Under the pieces are notes generated by a model. It was not told the origin of the DNA, did no database searches, and saw only the letters and a program-made list of their open reading frames with translations. A stretch of DNA of 64,000 bases, from positions 1 to 64,000 of the forward strand of contig JAGYKB010000006.1 of assembly GCA_018401885.1 (NCBI GenBank), read 5' to 3'. Positions 1-9,452 of this stretch are shown here, one piece after another; the stretch's first letter is position 1, and each line of letters starts with the position of its first letter. Made by a program: the position numbers and the translations under genes. Source of the DNA: Gammaproteobacteria bacterium (GTDB lineage: Bacteria; Pseudomonadota; Gammaproteobacteria; Pseudomonadales; Pseudohongiellaceae).

Positions 1-85
1 AAAGCTCTCGCCAAACTTAGCTAGTATTGGTTTTTATGAGGCGTTAATCTGCGCGCCTGTTTAATCCCTGTCTATACAGAGAATT

Positions 86-352
86 ATGATGACTGAATCA
101 GATGATTTACACCCCTCTAAAATATTTTGGCATAGCCGGCGAGGGATGCTCGAGCTCGACCTATTGCTGGTCCCTTTCGCGCGCGAAGCGTTCGAGACTC
201 TCAGTCTCGAGGATAAGCTGCTCTATCGCGATTTTTTAGCCGAGGAAGATCAGGATCTATGGGCATGGCTTATGAAGCGGGCCGAGCCGAGTGAGGCTCG
301 CTTTACTCCGATGATTGACCAAATCCTCGCGCATAAGTTGGCAAACGCCTAG
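86..352 (+). CDS. sdhE: SdhE/YgfY family flavinylation factor (succinate dehydrogenase assembly)
   Basis: Small 88-residue acidic protein of the SdhE (Sdh5, YgfY, CptB) family, which promotes covalent attachment of FAD to the succinate dehydrogenase and fumarate reductase flavoproteins in the cytoplasm. The family signature RGxxE is present as R19-G20-M-L-E23-L-D25, and the length is normal. ATG codons at 86 and 89 are both possible; neither has a strong Shine-Dalgarno. The next gene is a YgfX homologue, and the sdhE-ygfX pair beside nadB and rpoE is the usual gammaproteobacterial arrangement, which supports the call. No convincing promoter was found in the 85 bases in front of it. Confidence 0.88.
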   Translation: MMTESDDLHPSKIFWHSRRGMLELDLLLVPFAREAFETLSLEDKLLYRDFLAEEDQDLWAWLMKRAEPSEARFTPMIDQILAHKLANA

Positions 353-452
353 AATTAAGTTGGGTGCCCTTGTAGTCAGGGTAGGGGTGTTGAATCAGGC
401 GAAATGTGAACGCAGAAACGCGCTAACGGCCGAAACTAGATAGGGAATATGG

Positions 453-890
453 ATGTTCGCCGTGGATATCCGACTCTCGCCGCTTATTCCACTCTCTGTT
501 TGGATCACGCACGCTGTTTTCTTTTACGCGGCGATCGATTTGCCGCAGGCTCCTGCCTTAAAAGCGATTCTTGCGCTAGGGATCTTCATCAGCTTGATTG
601 ACTCTCTGCGCCGCTGTTCTACACGATATCCCAAGCGCATTCGACGCCTGATTATCACCGGCACGAAGTCGTTACTCATCACGCAGCAGGCAGGCGGTGG
701 GCGGAATGGTGTAGAGGATATCTTAGAGAGGGAAGTGCCGACTCTTGTGCGCTGCGGCGAGTTTCTGGTTGTTCTTCGATTTAACAGTATCGAAAAAAAT
801 AGGCGTCCAATTATCTTGCGTCTATGGCCGGGCAGCCTGAGCCGCCGCGATGCAAGCCTGCTTCGCCGCTATCTCAACTTCTCTAGTTAA
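453..890 (+). CDS. ygfX: YgfX family membrane protein
   Basis: 145-residue protein with two predicted membrane segments near residues 12-30 and 35-52, followed by a basic soluble part. The C-terminal part ends with an Arg-rich LRLWPGSLSRRDASLLRRYL stretch of the kind seen at the end of YgfX (CptA) proteins. YgfX is encoded with SdhE and has been studied as an inner-membrane partner or toxin-like protein affecting cell shape, but its role is not settled. Position right after sdhE and before nadB supports the assignment more than sequence similarity does. The gene ends 15 bases from the stop of the convergent nadB. Confidence 0.7.
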   Translation: MFAVDIRLSPLIPLSVWITHAVFFYAAIDLPQAPALKAILALGIFISLIDSLRRCSTRYPKRIRRLIITGTKSLLITQQAGGGRNGVEDILEREVPTLVRCGEFLVVLRFNSIEKNRRPIILRLWPGSLSRRDASLLRRYLNFSS

Positions 891-905
891 CGGTGTTTAT
901 CCTAT

Positions 906-2570
906 CTATGCTGTTTTAGACGGAGGACACAGATGAGTGTCCTCAGCCTGAGCCGCTAGGTCTGGATAATCCAACGTGAAATGCAGGCCGCGTGATTCCT
1001 TTCTGCTAAGCGCGCTATCGATGATTAAGCTCGAGACGAGGACTAGGTTTCTAAGTTCTAGCAGATCATTGGTCACTCGGTGTCGCCTGTAATAATCGAT
1101 GACTTCTTCCTGAAGTAGATTAATTCTCTTTTTTGCTCGGATCAGGCGCTCATCATTGCGAACGATACCAACGAAATCCCACATGCAGCGTCTGAGTTCA
1201 TCCCAGTTATGCGACACCAGAATCTCATCGTCTGAGTCGACAACTCTGCTCGCATCCCATGCCGGTAGATCGACTTCGAGAGGCGTTGCTTCGAATCTGT
1301 TTGCGATGTCCTGTGCAGCTGCAAAGGCGATGACAAAACATTCAAGAAGAGAATTGCTTGCCATGCGATTGGCGCCATGAAGGCCGGTGAAACTTGTTTC
1401 GCCTATGGCATAGAGATTCGCAATGTCGGTCATCCCGCGCTGGTTCACTACGACGCCGCCACAGGTGTAGTGAGCGGCAGGGACGACGGGTATGCGATCG
1501 CGAGTAATATCGATGCCAAATTCTAGGCAACGGGTATAGATCGTAGGAAAGTGCTCTTTGATGAACTCAGCGGGCTTGTGTGTGATGTTCAAAAAGACAC
1601 AGTCACAGCCGAGGCGTTTCATTTCATGGTCGATAGCGCGAGCGACAATGTCTCTTGGGGCGAGTTCTTCACGGCTATCAAAGCGGGGCATAAAGCGAGA
1701 GCCATCGGGTAGTTCGAGCGTCGCGCCCTCGCCGCGTAGAGCTTCGGTGATCAAAAATGACTTGGCATGAGGATGATACAAGCAGGTCGGATGGAACTGA
1801 TTGAATTCGAGATTCGCCACCGAGCAGCCTGCGCGCCAGGCCATGGCGATGCCATCGCCACTCGCACCGTCAGGGTTAGAAGTATATAGATAAGCCTTGC
1901 TTGCGCCACCGGTTGCAAGCGCCACGAACTTGCTACTCACCAGCTCAACCGTCTCGTTCGATTGGTTGAGTACATAAGCACCAACGCAGGTTGTTTTTCC
2001 CGCATCCCCTTTTTTCGTGATTAGATCGACTGCAGTGTAGGCTTCGAGCAGGTGTATATTGGGATGGGCAAGCGCTCGATCCTTAAGCGTTTCGAACACT
2101 GCTTTACCCGTGGCATCGGTCGCATGGATAATGCGCCGATGACTGTGCCCGCCTTCTTTGGTCAAGTGCAGTTCGCTCAGCTTCGGAAGATTAGAGGCAG
2201 TTGTCTTTTGGTTTGCGTGAACCGTGCCGCCGTCGACAGTGGTGAAGGGAACGCCCTGATCGACAAGCCAACTAACCGCTTCCGCACTGTGTTCGACAAT
2301 CTGCTCGACGACTTCGGGGTGGCATAAACCCACGCCTGCGTTTAGCGTGTCGGCAACATGCGCTTCGATGCTATCTTCACTATCAAGCACCGCAGCAATG
2401 CCGCCCTGTGCGTAAAAGGTAGCTCCTTGGCTAAGCTCGCCCTTACTTAATACAGCGACGCGGGCGAAATCGGCTGTTTTTAACGCGAGGGTAAGCCCCG
2501 CGGCACCGCTGCCGATGATAAGGATGTCAAATTGTGCGGGATGGGCGCTGTTTGTCATGTAATGATTCAA
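906..2570 (-). CDS. nadB: L-aspartate oxidase
   Basis: Flavoprotein that oxidises L-aspartate to iminoaspartate, the first step of de novo NAD synthesis; NadA then makes quinolinate. At 554 residues it has family length. The FAD-binding GSGAAGL motif lies at residues 20-26, and the [12 protein letters not shown] segment and the substrate-site HPAHYTCGG-like PAAHYTCGG block of the succinate dehydrogenase/fumarate reductase flavoprotein superfamily are present. A second ATG at codon 5 is an equally good start. It is transcribed divergently from rpoE, as in E. coli and Pseudomonas. The 237-base spacer must hold both promoters; only that of rpoE is recognisable. Confidence 0.96.
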   Translation of the reverse strand: MNHYMTNSAHPAQFDILIIGSGAAGLTLALKTADFARVAVLSKGELSQGATFYAQGGIAAVLDSEDSIEAHVADTLNAGVGLCHPEVVEQIVEHSAEAVSWLVDQGVPFTTVDGGTVHANQKTTASNLPKLSELHLTKEGGHSHRRIIHATDATGKAVFETLKDRALAHPNIHLLEAYTAVDLITKKGDAGKTTCVGAYVLNQSNETVELVSSKFVALATGGASKAYLYTSNPDGASGDGIAMAWRAGCSVANLEFNQFHPTCLYHPHAKSFLITEALRGEGATLELPDGSRFMPRFDSREELAPRDIVARAIDHEMKRLGCDCVFLNITHKPAEFIKEHFPTIYTRCLEFGIDITRDRIPVVPAAHYTCGGVVVNQRGMTDIANLYAIGETSFTGLHGANRMASNSLLECFVIAFAAAQDIANRFEATPLEVDLPAWDASRVVDSDDEILVSHNWDELRRCMWDFVGIVRNDERLIRAKKRINLLQEEVIDYYRRHRVTNDLLELRNLVLVSSLIIDSALSRKESRGLHFTLDYPDLAAQAEDTHLCPPSKTA

Positions 2571-2715
2571 CTTATTGAATATACGAATAAATTTTTAGTT
2601 AGAGCGGTGCTTTTTGCTCTGAGAAATACGCTGGCTCCTAAGGAGTGGATTGGTCAAGGTGCGATGGCGCGTTAATTCTGGCTGGTTAATAAACTGGTGA
2701 TTTTATAGAAATTGA

Positions 2716-2742
2716 GAACTTTTGCACTGAGATGCTGTCTAT
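2716..2742 (+). promoter_or_regulatory. Sigma-E type promoter of rpoE
   Basis: A GAACTT element (2716-2721) is followed after exactly 16 bases by TCTAT (2738-2742), close to the sigma-E/AlgU consensus GAACTT-N16-TCTRA. It sits about 65 bases upstream of the rpoE start codon, so the predicted transcript starts near 2750. This fits the known autoregulation of rpoE/algU in gammaproteobacteria. The match is by eye. Confidence 0.72.
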
Positions 2743-2807
2743 TCAGGTATCTGAATGCATTTGTTCCCCTCGGTGCAGGTCGAACGCACGGAGTAGGGAG
2801 TTGATTA

Positions 2808-3389
2808 ATGAGTTTTAGTGGCGCTGATGCGAGCGACCAGCAGTTAGTTGATCGAGTGAGAGCGGGTGATACAAATGCCTTCAACTTTCTCGTCTTGCGC
2901 TACCAGAATCGCGTGGCGGCGCTGGTGGCTCGATTTATCAAAGACCATCAAGAAGTAGAAGATGTAACCCAGGAGGCGTTCATAAAGGCGTATCGGGCAC
3001 TCCATTTGTTCAGAGGTGAAAGTGCTTTTTATACGTGGCTTTATCGCATTGCAGTAAATACAGCAAAAAACTCGCTAGTCGCGCGGGGAAGACGCCCGCC
3101 GACAAGTGATCTCGATGCGGGCGAGGCCGAACTCGTGGAAATTGGCGCGCCGCTGCGTGATCAAGAGACGCCGGAGGGAAGTTTTGCGACGGCAGCGCTC
3201 AAAGTGGCCGTCGAGAAGGCAATTGAGGAGCTCCCAGAGGATCTGCGCACCGCGTTCACGCTGCGCGAATTTTCAGGTCTGAGCTACGAAGACATCACCG
3301 AGGTGATGAACTGCCCAGTAGGTACAGTGCGATCGCGTATATTCAGGGCGCGCGAAGCGATAGATAGAGTGATTAAGCTCCATATGTAA
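2808..3389 (+). CDS. rpoE: RNA polymerase sigma-E factor (RpoE/AlgU)
   Basis: ECF sigma factor of 193 residues that directs RNA polymerase to envelope-stress genes. Region 2 spans roughly residues 25-95 (DVTQEAFIKAYRAL, then the FYTWLYRIAVN segment that contacts the -10 element), and region 4 spans about 130-190 with the helix-turn-helix LSYEDITEVMNCPVGTVRSR that reads the -35. The ATG at 2808 has a GGGAG ribosome site 8 bases upstream. The anti-sigma gene rseA follows after 60 bases, probably in the same transcript. Divergence from nadB and the sigma-E type promoter in front are as expected for this family. Confidence 0.97.
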   Translation: MSFSGADASDQQLVDRVRAGDTNAFNFLVLRYQNRVAALVARFIKDHQEVEDVTQEAFIKAYRALHLFRGESAFYTWLYRIAVNTAKNSLVARGRRPPTSDLDAGEAELVEIGAPLRDQETPEGSFATAALKVAVEKAIEELPEDLRTAFTLREFSGLSYEDITEVMNCPVGTVRSRIFRAREAIDRVIKLHM

Positions 3390-3449
3390 GCCAAAGCTAG
3401 TTTGCAGTAAGGCAAATTGGCAGGTCAATGATCTAAAAAGGACTCAGCA

Positions 3450-4142
3450 ATGAGCGAGAAAGAGAAGACTAATGAGACGGTAAGAATCAGCAGCGATCAA
3501 CTCAATGAAGAGTCGCTGTCGGCACTGCTCGACGGTGAGGCGAATGAGTTGGAACTTCGGCGCATACTGTCTTCATCTAGCCCTGAAATAGCCGCAAAAT
3601 GGGCACGATTGAACGCGTCGCAGGCGATAATTCATGGCGAAGGTTCGGAGTTGTATAAATTAAGCGATGGGTTTGCTGAGAGGGTTGCGCAGGCGGTCGG
3701 CAAGTTGGGCAGATCGGATAACGATAAATTTGAGAGTCAGGTGGCAGATTTCGGCGCGGCCCATAGCGCGGTGCTTGCTGCGCCTTGGGCACGGGGTGTT
3801 GCGAAAGTAGCCGTTGCAGCGTCTGTTGCGCTCGCTTTCGTCGTTGTTTTGCAAACTTCACTTCCGGGCAATGACTCTTCAATACCTACAGTGGCTGAGT
3901 CGAGTGAGCGCGCTGATTTGGGAACATTAGCTCAGCCTCAGAATATGGCGCTTAACGAAAAGGCCGGTGAATTGCCTGCAACCCTCCGGGCAGGGGTTGA
4001 TGCTGAGGCACAGAAACGGCTTCGCGACTATATTGGCAGTATGACATTCAATGTCGACGAACCCGTTCGAATTGAACATATTCAAGACTCTCCGCTATAC
4101 AGGCTTGTTAGTGAAACTATCGAAAGCCCGCCGCAGCGTTAA
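3450..4142 (+). CDS. rseA: Anti-sigma-E factor RseA/MucA
   Basis: 230-residue single-pass inner-membrane protein that holds sigma-E inactive until it is cut by site-1 protease and then RseP. The N-terminal cytoplasmic domain carries the conserved ESLSALLDGEANELELRRIL segment (residues 21-40) that clamps the sigma factor. One membrane helix lies at about 116-135, followed by a roughly 95-residue periplasmic part. The gene follows rpoE closely and ends in a strong terminator. The rseB/mucB gene that normally follows is absent, so periplasmic protection of RseA must come from another locus or not exist. Sequence outside the N-terminal domain is poorly conserved, as usual. Confidence 0.92.
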   Translation: MSEKEKTNETVRISSDQLNEESLSALLDGEANELELRRILSSSSPEIAAKWARLNASQAIIHGEGSELYKLSDGFAERVAQAVGKLGRSDNDKFESQVADFGAAHSAVLAAPWARGVAKVAVAASVALAFVVVLQTSLPGNDSSIPTVAESSERADLGTLAQPQNMALNEKAGELPATLRAGVDAEAQKRLRDYIGSMTFNVDEPVRIEHIQDSPLYRLVSETIESPPQR

Positions 4143-4160
4143 AGCCCGGATTGACCGTAG

Positions 4161-4187
4161 CGCCCCGTCATAGGGGCGTTTTCGTTT
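4161..4187 (+). terminator. Rho-independent terminator after rseA
   Basis: Perfect 6-bp GC stem CGCCCC (4161-4166) / GGGGCG (4173-4178) with loop GTCATA, followed by TTTTCGTTT. It closes the rpoE-rseA transcript 19 bases after the rseA stop and separates it from degP, which therefore needs its own promoter in the remaining 170 bases; none was clear to me. Confidence 0.85.
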
Positions 4188-4360
4188 GGCATTCACCTGA
4201 CGAGTCGATTCGCTCCAAAATGATTTGGATCCAGACTAGGATTTTTCTCGTTCAGTCCCATATAGTTATCCGTAGAATCTGATAACCAATTAATCTGCCT
4301 AAAGCCGCGTTAACTGGGTATCAGATCCAGTCGCTCACGAACGTTTAAGGAGTTATCGCC

Positions 4361-5839
4361 ATGGGCAGTAAGCCTTTCGCTCATCTAGTCAGTCATCTAG
4401 CCAAACACCTACTTAACTACCTTGTGCCGAGGAAAGCCTTGTTAGGTGGTCTTCTTATCGTCAGCCAGATTGCCCTGCCTGCTCTTGCGCCTACTCACGC
4501 GTTTGCGGCAGCAGGATTGCCCAATTTCGCCGATCTCGTTGAAGCTAACGCGAGCGCTATCGTCGAGATATCTGCGCGCAGAACGGTGGCCGCCCGGCCA
4601 CAGTTAAGCGACGAAAACTTAGAGGAACTGCTTCGTGGATTGCGTCCAGACCAGCGCCCAGACATCCAACAACAAGATAGAGTACCTATGCAGAGGGGTG
4701 CCGTAGGATCAGGATTTTTAATTTCAGCGGATGGCTATGTGATTACTAATAATCACGTCGTCGAAGGCGCTGATCAGATTCAAGTAACGCTAAACGATCG
4801 CAGGGTTTTCGACGCAGAGGTCGTGGGCCTCGATGAGCCTTCGGATATCGCGCTCTTAAAACTCGATGCAGAGGATTTACCCTACGTCGAGTTTGGCGAT
4901 TCCGAGGCGGTGAGGGTTGGCGATTGGGTGTTAGCAATTGGCTCGCCCTTTGGTCTCGAATTTTCAGCAGCGGCAGGAATCGTGAGCGCGAAAGGGCGCT
5001 CCGTGCCCGGAAATTCCGCTTATAACTATATGGCGTTTATCCAGTCCGATGTGGCGATTAACCAGGGTAATTCCGGCGGTCCCCTGTTTAATCTCGAGGG
5101 CGATGTCATCGGTATTAATTCGCAGATACTTAGCAGTACCGGCGGTTCGAACGGAATCTCGTTTTCTATTCCGAGCAATGTAGCGATGAATGTGGTCGCG
5201 CAGCTTAAGGAGTCTGGTGCGGTTGAACGCGGCCTGTTAGGCGTTCGCATGCGCGAAGTTGACTACGCGTTGGCCGAAATTTTCGAGATGGATCGTCCGC
5301 GCGGTGCTTTCGTTGATGGCGTGATGGACGAAAGTCCTGCGGCCAGCGCTGGCATTGAGGATGAGGATATCATCATCGAGTTCAACGGCCATGAAATCGA
5401 ATATTTCACCGATCTGCCTTTTTATGTAGGTCAGTATCAGCCGGGTACCGAAGCCGCTGTGCGACTCATTCGCGATGGAGAAGTAAGGCGGGTGATGGTC
5501 GTCCTTGGCAGCTCGCCCACAAACGAATCGTCGGTGGCGGTTGTCGATACCGCTCCCGAGAGAGTTAATCCGCTAGGATTCAAAGTGGCCGAACTAAGTG
5601 ATGAGACTAGGCAAGTTGTTGGAATCGATGGCGTGCGTGTTGCTCAGGTCGAAGACGGACCTGGCCGAGAGGCGGGCCTTCGGGAAGGCGACGTGGTGAC
5701 CTCATTGAATCGAGAGACAGTCACCTCTGTCAGTGAATTCGCCGCCATTGCGGAGGCTCTGCCCGAAAGCGGCTTCGTCCAGATTCGCATCATGCGGCAA
5801 GGCCAAGGCACAACGCTGTCGATAGAACTCAAGCCTTAA
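4361..5839 (+). CDS. mucD: Periplasmic serine protease DegP/MucD family
   Basis: 492-residue HtrA-family protease/chaperone that removes misfolded envelope proteins. A long signal peptide has a hydrophobic core at about residues 26-48 and a likely cleavage after the Ala-rich HAFAA. The trypsin-like domain shows the triad H132 (in NNHVV), D162 (in SDIALL) and S238 (in GNSGGP). Two PDZ domains follow at about 285-375 and 395-490. The AAGGAG site 8 bases upstream of ATG 4361 supports the long N-terminus. In Pseudomonas mucD follows mucA-mucB-mucC; here mucB and mucC are missing and degP comes directly after the rseA terminator. Confidence 0.95.
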   Translation: MGSKPFAHLVSHLAKHLLNYLVPRKALLGGLLIVSQIALPALAPTHAFAAAGLPNFADLVEANASAIVEISARRTVAARPQLSDENLEELLRGLRPDQRPDIQQQDRVPMQRGAVGSGFLISADGYVITNNHVVEGADQIQVTLNDRRVFDAEVVGLDEPSDIALLKLDAEDLPYVEFGDSEAVRVGDWVLAIGSPFGLEFSAAAGIVSAKGRSVPGNSAYNYMAFIQSDVAINQGNSGGPLFNLEGDVIGINSQILSSTGGSNGISFSIPSNVAMNVVAQLKESGAVERGLLGVRMREVDYALAEIFEMDRPRGAFVDGVMDESPAASAGIEDEDIIIEFNGHEIEYFTDLPFYVGQYQPGTEAAVRLIRDGEVRRVMVVLGSSPTNESSVAVVDTAPERVNPLGFKVAELSDETRQVVGIDGVRVAQVEDGPGREAGLREGDVVTSLNRETVTSVSEFAAIAEALPESGFVQIRIMRQGQGTTLSIELKP

Positions 5840-5868
5840 TCGAAGCCTCCCTGGTTCCTCGAGCAACC

Positions 5869-5900
5869 GGCAACAGCATGCGATTTGTGATGCTGTTGCC
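5869..5900. repeat. 11-bp perfect inverted repeat between mucD and lepA
   Basis: GGCAACAGCAT (5869-5879) is repeated inverted as ATGCTGTTGCC (5890-5900) with a 10-base loop. It lies 30 bases after the mucD stop. No T-run follows on either strand, so it is not a classical intrinsic terminator; an mRNA-end stabilising hairpin or a protein site are alternatives. The rest of the 207-base gap shows nothing I can name. Confidence 0.6.
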
Positions 5901-6046
5901 TGCCACTCTGGCACCGATTCACGCGGCGTGTAGAAGCGATGCCCGCGTTCAAACTTCCTGACAGAATTCGCCAGATACTGTAGACTTGCCGCCTCACGGA
6001 TAGCCTCGCTATCTCTCACCGAACCTTACTCTGCGACGCTAACTTT

Positions 6047-7846
6047 GTGACCGACCTAAGCCATATTCGTAACTTTTCAATCATAGCCCATATCGATCAC
6101 GGTAAATCGACGCTTGCTGATCGGTTTATTCAGATCTGCGGTGGCCTCACTCAGCGTGAAATGGCAGAGCAAATTCTAGATAGCCTCGATATTGAACGCG
6201 AGCGCGGTATCACGATTAAAGCCCAGAGCGTGACACTCTACTACACAGCACGTGACGGCATTCGCTATCAGCTAAACTTCATCGACACACCGGGGCATGT
6301 TGATTTTACTTATGAGGTCTCGCGATCACTCGCGGCATGCGAAGGCGCACTGTTGGTCGTCGATGCGGGGCAGGGAGTAGAGGCGCAGTCAGTAGCGACC
6401 TGTTACACGGCAATAGAGCAGGGCCTGGAAGTACTGCCGGTGCTGAACAAAATGGATCTTCCGCAGGCTGAGCCTGAACGCGTGAAAATCGAAATCGAGG
6501 AAATCATCGGTATCGGTGCGCAGGACGCTGTGTGTGCTAGCGCAAAATCTGGCATGGGCATAGAGGATATTCTCGAAGAAATAGTAGCAAAGATTCCAGC
6601 GCCGGTCGGCGATCGCGAGGCGAAAACGCAGGCGCTAATAATCGACTCATGGTTCGATAATTATCTCGGTGTTGTGTCGTTAGTCCGGGTAATGGCAGGA
6701 ACACTTAAGAAGGGCGACAAGATAATTTCTAAGTCCCTTGGCAAAACACATATTGTCGATAGCGTCGGCGTCTTCACGCCCAAACGTACCGAACTGGCCT
6801 CTCTCGGTGCCGGTGAGGTCGGATTTGTGGTCGCTGGTATAAAAGAGATTCTCGGTGCACCAGTTGGTGACACCATAACGCTTGCGAGCACCCCAGAGGT
6901 TGAAGCGCTAGCTGGGTTTAAACGCATCAAGCCGCAGGTCTATGCCGGTCTATTTCCTGTGTCATCAGATGATTTTGAAGCGTTTAGAGACGCATTGTCC
7001 AAACTCACGCTCAATGATTCGTCTTTGCAGTACGAACCGGAGAATTCAGATGCGCTAGGGTTCGGATTCCGCTGTGGTTTCCTTGGCATGCTGCACATGG
7101 AGATCATCCAAGAGCGACTCGAACGAGAATATGATCTCGACCTGATCACCACTGCGCCGACCGTTGTTTATGAAGTACTGATGAATAACGGCGATGTGGT
7201 CTTGGTCGACAGCCCATCCCGCTTGCCGCCTGTTGCCTCGATTCAGGAGATGCGGGAACCAATAGTGCTTGCGAACATACTCGTCCCACATGAGCATCTC
7301 GGGAGCGTTATTACGCTATGTGTGCTCAAACGCGGCGTTCAGCGAGATATGCAATTCATCGGCAAGCAAGTTTCTCTGAGTTACGAATTGCCAATGAACG
7401 AGGTCGTGCTCGACTTTTTCGACCGGCTCAAATCAGTAAGCCGTGGCTATGCGTCGCTCGACTATCAGTTCTTGCGCTTTGATCGAGCGTCGCTAGTGCG
7501 TCTAGATGTGCTCATTAACGGTGACAGGGTCGATGCGTTAGCACTGATCGTGCATAGGGATCATGCGCTTAGTAAGGGCCGTGCCCTTGTTGAAAAAATG
7601 AAGGAGCTGATCCCTCGCCAGCTTTATGATGTAGCCATACAGGCGGCGATAGGTGGGCAAATCATTTCACGTCAAACGGTAAAAGCGCTTCGTAAAAATG
7701 TGACCGCGAAATGTTATGGTGGAGACATTACTCGTAAGAAAAAGCTCTTAGAGAAGCAGAAAGCCGGTAAAAAGCGAATGAAGCAAGTGGGGAATGTCGA
7801 AGTTCCCCAAGAAGCCTTCCTCGCTGTGCTTAAAGTCGACAGCTAA
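6047..7846 (+). CDS. lepA: Elongation factor 4 (LepA), back-translocating GTPase
   Basis: 599-residue translational GTPase of exactly the family length. G1 AHIDHGKST is at residues 14-22, G3 DTPGH begins at D80, and G4 NKMD is at 134-137. Domain II, the two EF-G-like domains and the LepA-specific C-terminal domain (ending in [16 protein letters not shown] and [16 protein letters not shown]) follow. The start is GTG at 6047, without a clear Shine-Dalgarno. It precedes lepB by 16 bases, the standard lepA-lepB pair. EF4 is thought to rescue stalled or mis-translocated ribosomes under ionic or cold stress. Confidence 0.97.
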   Translation: MTDLSHIRNFSIIAHIDHGKSTLADRFIQICGGLTQREMAEQILDSLDIERERGITIKAQSVTLYYTARDGIRYQLNFIDTPGHVDFTYEVSRSLAACEGALLVVDAGQGVEAQSVATCYTAIEQGLEVLPVLNKMDLPQAEPERVKIEIEEIIGIGAQDAVCASAKSGMGIEDILEEIVAKIPAPVGDREAKTQALIIDSWFDNYLGVVSLVRVMAGTLKKGDKIISKSLGKTHIVDSVGVFTPKRTELASLGAGEVGFVVAGIKEILGAPVGDTITLASTPEVEALAGFKRIKPQVYAGLFPVSSDDFEAFRDALSKLTLNDSSLQYEPENSDALGFGFRCGFLGMLHMEIIQERLEREYDLDLITTAPTVVYEVLMNNGDVVLVDSPSRLPPVASIQEMREPIVLANILVPHEHLGSVITLCVLKRGVQRDMQFIGKQVSLSYELPMNEVVLDFFDRLKSVSRGYASLDYQFLRFDRASLVRLDVLINGDRVDALALIVHRDHALSKGRALVEKMKELIPRQLYDVAIQAAIGGQIISRQTVKALRKNVTAKCYGGDITRKKKLLEKQKAGKKRMKQVGNVEVPQEAFLAVLKVDS

Positions 7847-7862
7847 GAGAAGGAATTTTCAA

Positions 7863-8717
7863 ATGGATATCGATTTTTCGTTCGTACTTGTCTGTCTCGT
7901 TTCAGGCTGTGGGGTTATCTGGCTGCTTGATAGCCTGCTTGTTAAGGGTGGGCGCGTAAAAGCAGCAGAAGCGTTTTCAGCGCGCGCCAGTAATGACCCA
8001 AAGCTAAGCGATGAACAAATTGAACAAGAGACGCGCAGACTCCTCCAAGAGCCTTTGCTGACCGAGTATGCGAAATCTTTTTTCCCCGTCTTGCTGTTTG
8101 TGCTAATGCTACGCTCGTTCCTATTCGAGCCCTACCAAGTGCCGACCGGCTCAATGATCCCGACGATAAAAGTTGGAGATTTTATTCTTGTTAACAAGTT
8201 CGCGTATGGGCTTAGACTTCCCGTACTGGGAACTAAAATACTCGATGTAGCAGAACCTCAGCGCGGCGAGATAATGGTTTTTATTCCACCACACGTTGAT
8301 CAATACTACATTAAACGGGTCATCGGTCTGCCGGGTGATACTATTCGCTATGAGAACCAGCGTCTCTTCGTTAACGGTGAGATCATTCCTGAAGAATTTG
8401 TTGCCAATATTAAAGTGGATACTGGTATCGGGCCTCTCGACGGCGTACTCAATTCTGCGACCTATAACGGTGTTACACATGCGACGCAGCATATACCTAG
8501 CGTTAATTCTTCTAGGGGGCGCACAAGCTGGATAGTGCCGCCAAAACATTACTTTATGATCGGCGACAACAGAGAAAATAGTGCCGATAGTCGAGTATGG
8601 GGGCCGGTTTCCGAGGACAATATTGTCGGCAAGGCGATAGCGGTTTGGTTACATAAAGACCCAGGGCTGAATTTCCCTACGTTTGAGAACAATGCCTTCT
8701 TTGCGCAACCTCAATAG
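7863..8717 (+). CDS. lepB: Signal peptidase I
   Basis: 284-residue inner-membrane protease that removes signal peptides from exported proteins. Start ATG 7863 follows an AGAAGGA site; an upstream extension inside lepA is not needed. Two membrane segments lie at about 5-25 and 70-88. The catalytic dyad is S97 (in PTGSMIPT) and K151 (in YIKRVIGLPGD), and box E is GDNRENSADSR. The length and topology match the E. coli-type enzyme. It lies between lepA and rnc in a likely lepA-lepB-rnc-era-recO transcript. Confidence 0.96.
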   Translation: MDIDFSFVLVCLVSGCGVIWLLDSLLVKGGRVKAAEAFSARASNDPKLSDEQIEQETRRLLQEPLLTEYAKSFFPVLLFVLMLRSFLFEPYQVPTGSMIPTIKVGDFILVNKFAYGLRLPVLGTKILDVAEPQRGEIMVFIPPHVDQYYIKRVIGLPGDTIRYENQRLFVNGEIIPEEFVANIKVDTGIGPLDGVLNSATYNGVTHATQHIPSVNSSRGRTSWIVPPKHYFMIGDNRENSADSRVWGPVSEDNIVGKAIAVWLHKDPGLNFPTFENNAFFAQPQ

Positions 8718-8753
8718 GCTGCGTTTCTTGGCGGTGAAGACCAAGGAGCAGAA

Positions 8754-9452
8754 GTGATCATGCGTTCAACGAGTGATACGGGTCTTGACCGTTTAACTAA
8801 GCAGCTAGGCTACGAATTCACAGATGAGTCTCTCTTGCGCTTGGCGCTCACTCATCGCAGTGCAAGCGCGACCCATAACGAGCGACTCGAATTTCTTGGT
8901 GACTCGGTGCTCGGATTCGTCACCGCAGAAATGCTTTACAAGCAGCGCCGCAAATCGACAGAGGGGGATCTTAGCCGACTCAGAGCAAGTATGGTGAGCA
9001 AGCCCGCGCTTGCAGCTCATGCGCGAGCGATAGGTCTGGGCGAGCATCTAAATCTTGGAAGCGGGGAGTCGAAGAGCGGGGGACGCGAGCGTGATTCGAT
9101 TCTGGCCGACGCTGTCGAGGCAGTCATAGCAGCAGTTTATCTTGATGGTGGTCTGTCAGCAGCGACAGCACTTATAAAGAAGCTCGTGGCTATCGAAGAG
9201 AATAGTGGTCATAAAGCGTCTGCAGAAAAGGACAACAAAACTGCGCTTCAGGAACTTCTGCAGGCTAGGAAAGTAGCATTACCTGTTTATGACGTTGTTT
9301 CTATCGAAGGGGCAGCACATGAACAAGTGTTCAGGGTCGAATGCCGCGTAGAGGGAATTGCAGAGACCTTTGGTGGAAGCGGAGAGAGCAAAAAAGAAGC
9401 GGAACAAGCCGCTGCCGAACGAGCGCTGCTCGTATTAGGAGAGAGTGGGTGA
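8754..9452 (+). CDS. rnc: Ribonuclease III
   Basis: 232-residue double-strand-specific endoribonuclease for rRNA and mRNA processing. The catalytic signature ERLEFLGDS is at residues 43-51, with a second acidic cluster [20 protein letters not shown] near 120-139. A C-terminal double-stranded RNA-binding domain occupies about 160-230. AAGGAG at 8743-8748 is 5 bases from GTG 8754 and 11 from ATG 8760, so the GTG is the more likely start. Its TGA overlaps the GTG start of era (GTGA), indicating translational coupling. Confidence 0.96.
   Translation: MIMRSTSDTGLDRLTKQLGYEFTDESLLRLALTHRSASATHNERLEFLGDSVLGFVTAEMLYKQRRKSTEGDLSRLRASMVSKPALAAHARAIGLGEHLNLGSGESKSGGRERDSILADAVEAVIAAVYLDGGLSAATALIKKLVAIEENSGHKASAEKDNKTALQELLQARKVALPVYDVVSIEGAAHEQVFRVECRVEGIAETFGGSGESKKEAEQAAAERALLVLGESG

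Noticed and set aside
2672-2884. A 70-residue minus-strand open frame over the rpoE promoter.
   Set aside because: It overlaps the rpoE start and the promoter on the other strand, and has no coding features.
4188-4360. A sigma-E promoter in front of degP/mucD.
   Set aside because: AACT-like and TC-rich elements exist (for example around 4314-4335), but none matches GAACTT-N16-TCTRA well enough.
5702-6019. A 105-residue minus-strand open frame crossing the mucD-lepA gap.
   Set aside because: It mostly lies antisense to mucD, has no ribosome site or recognisable family, and covers the inverted repeat.
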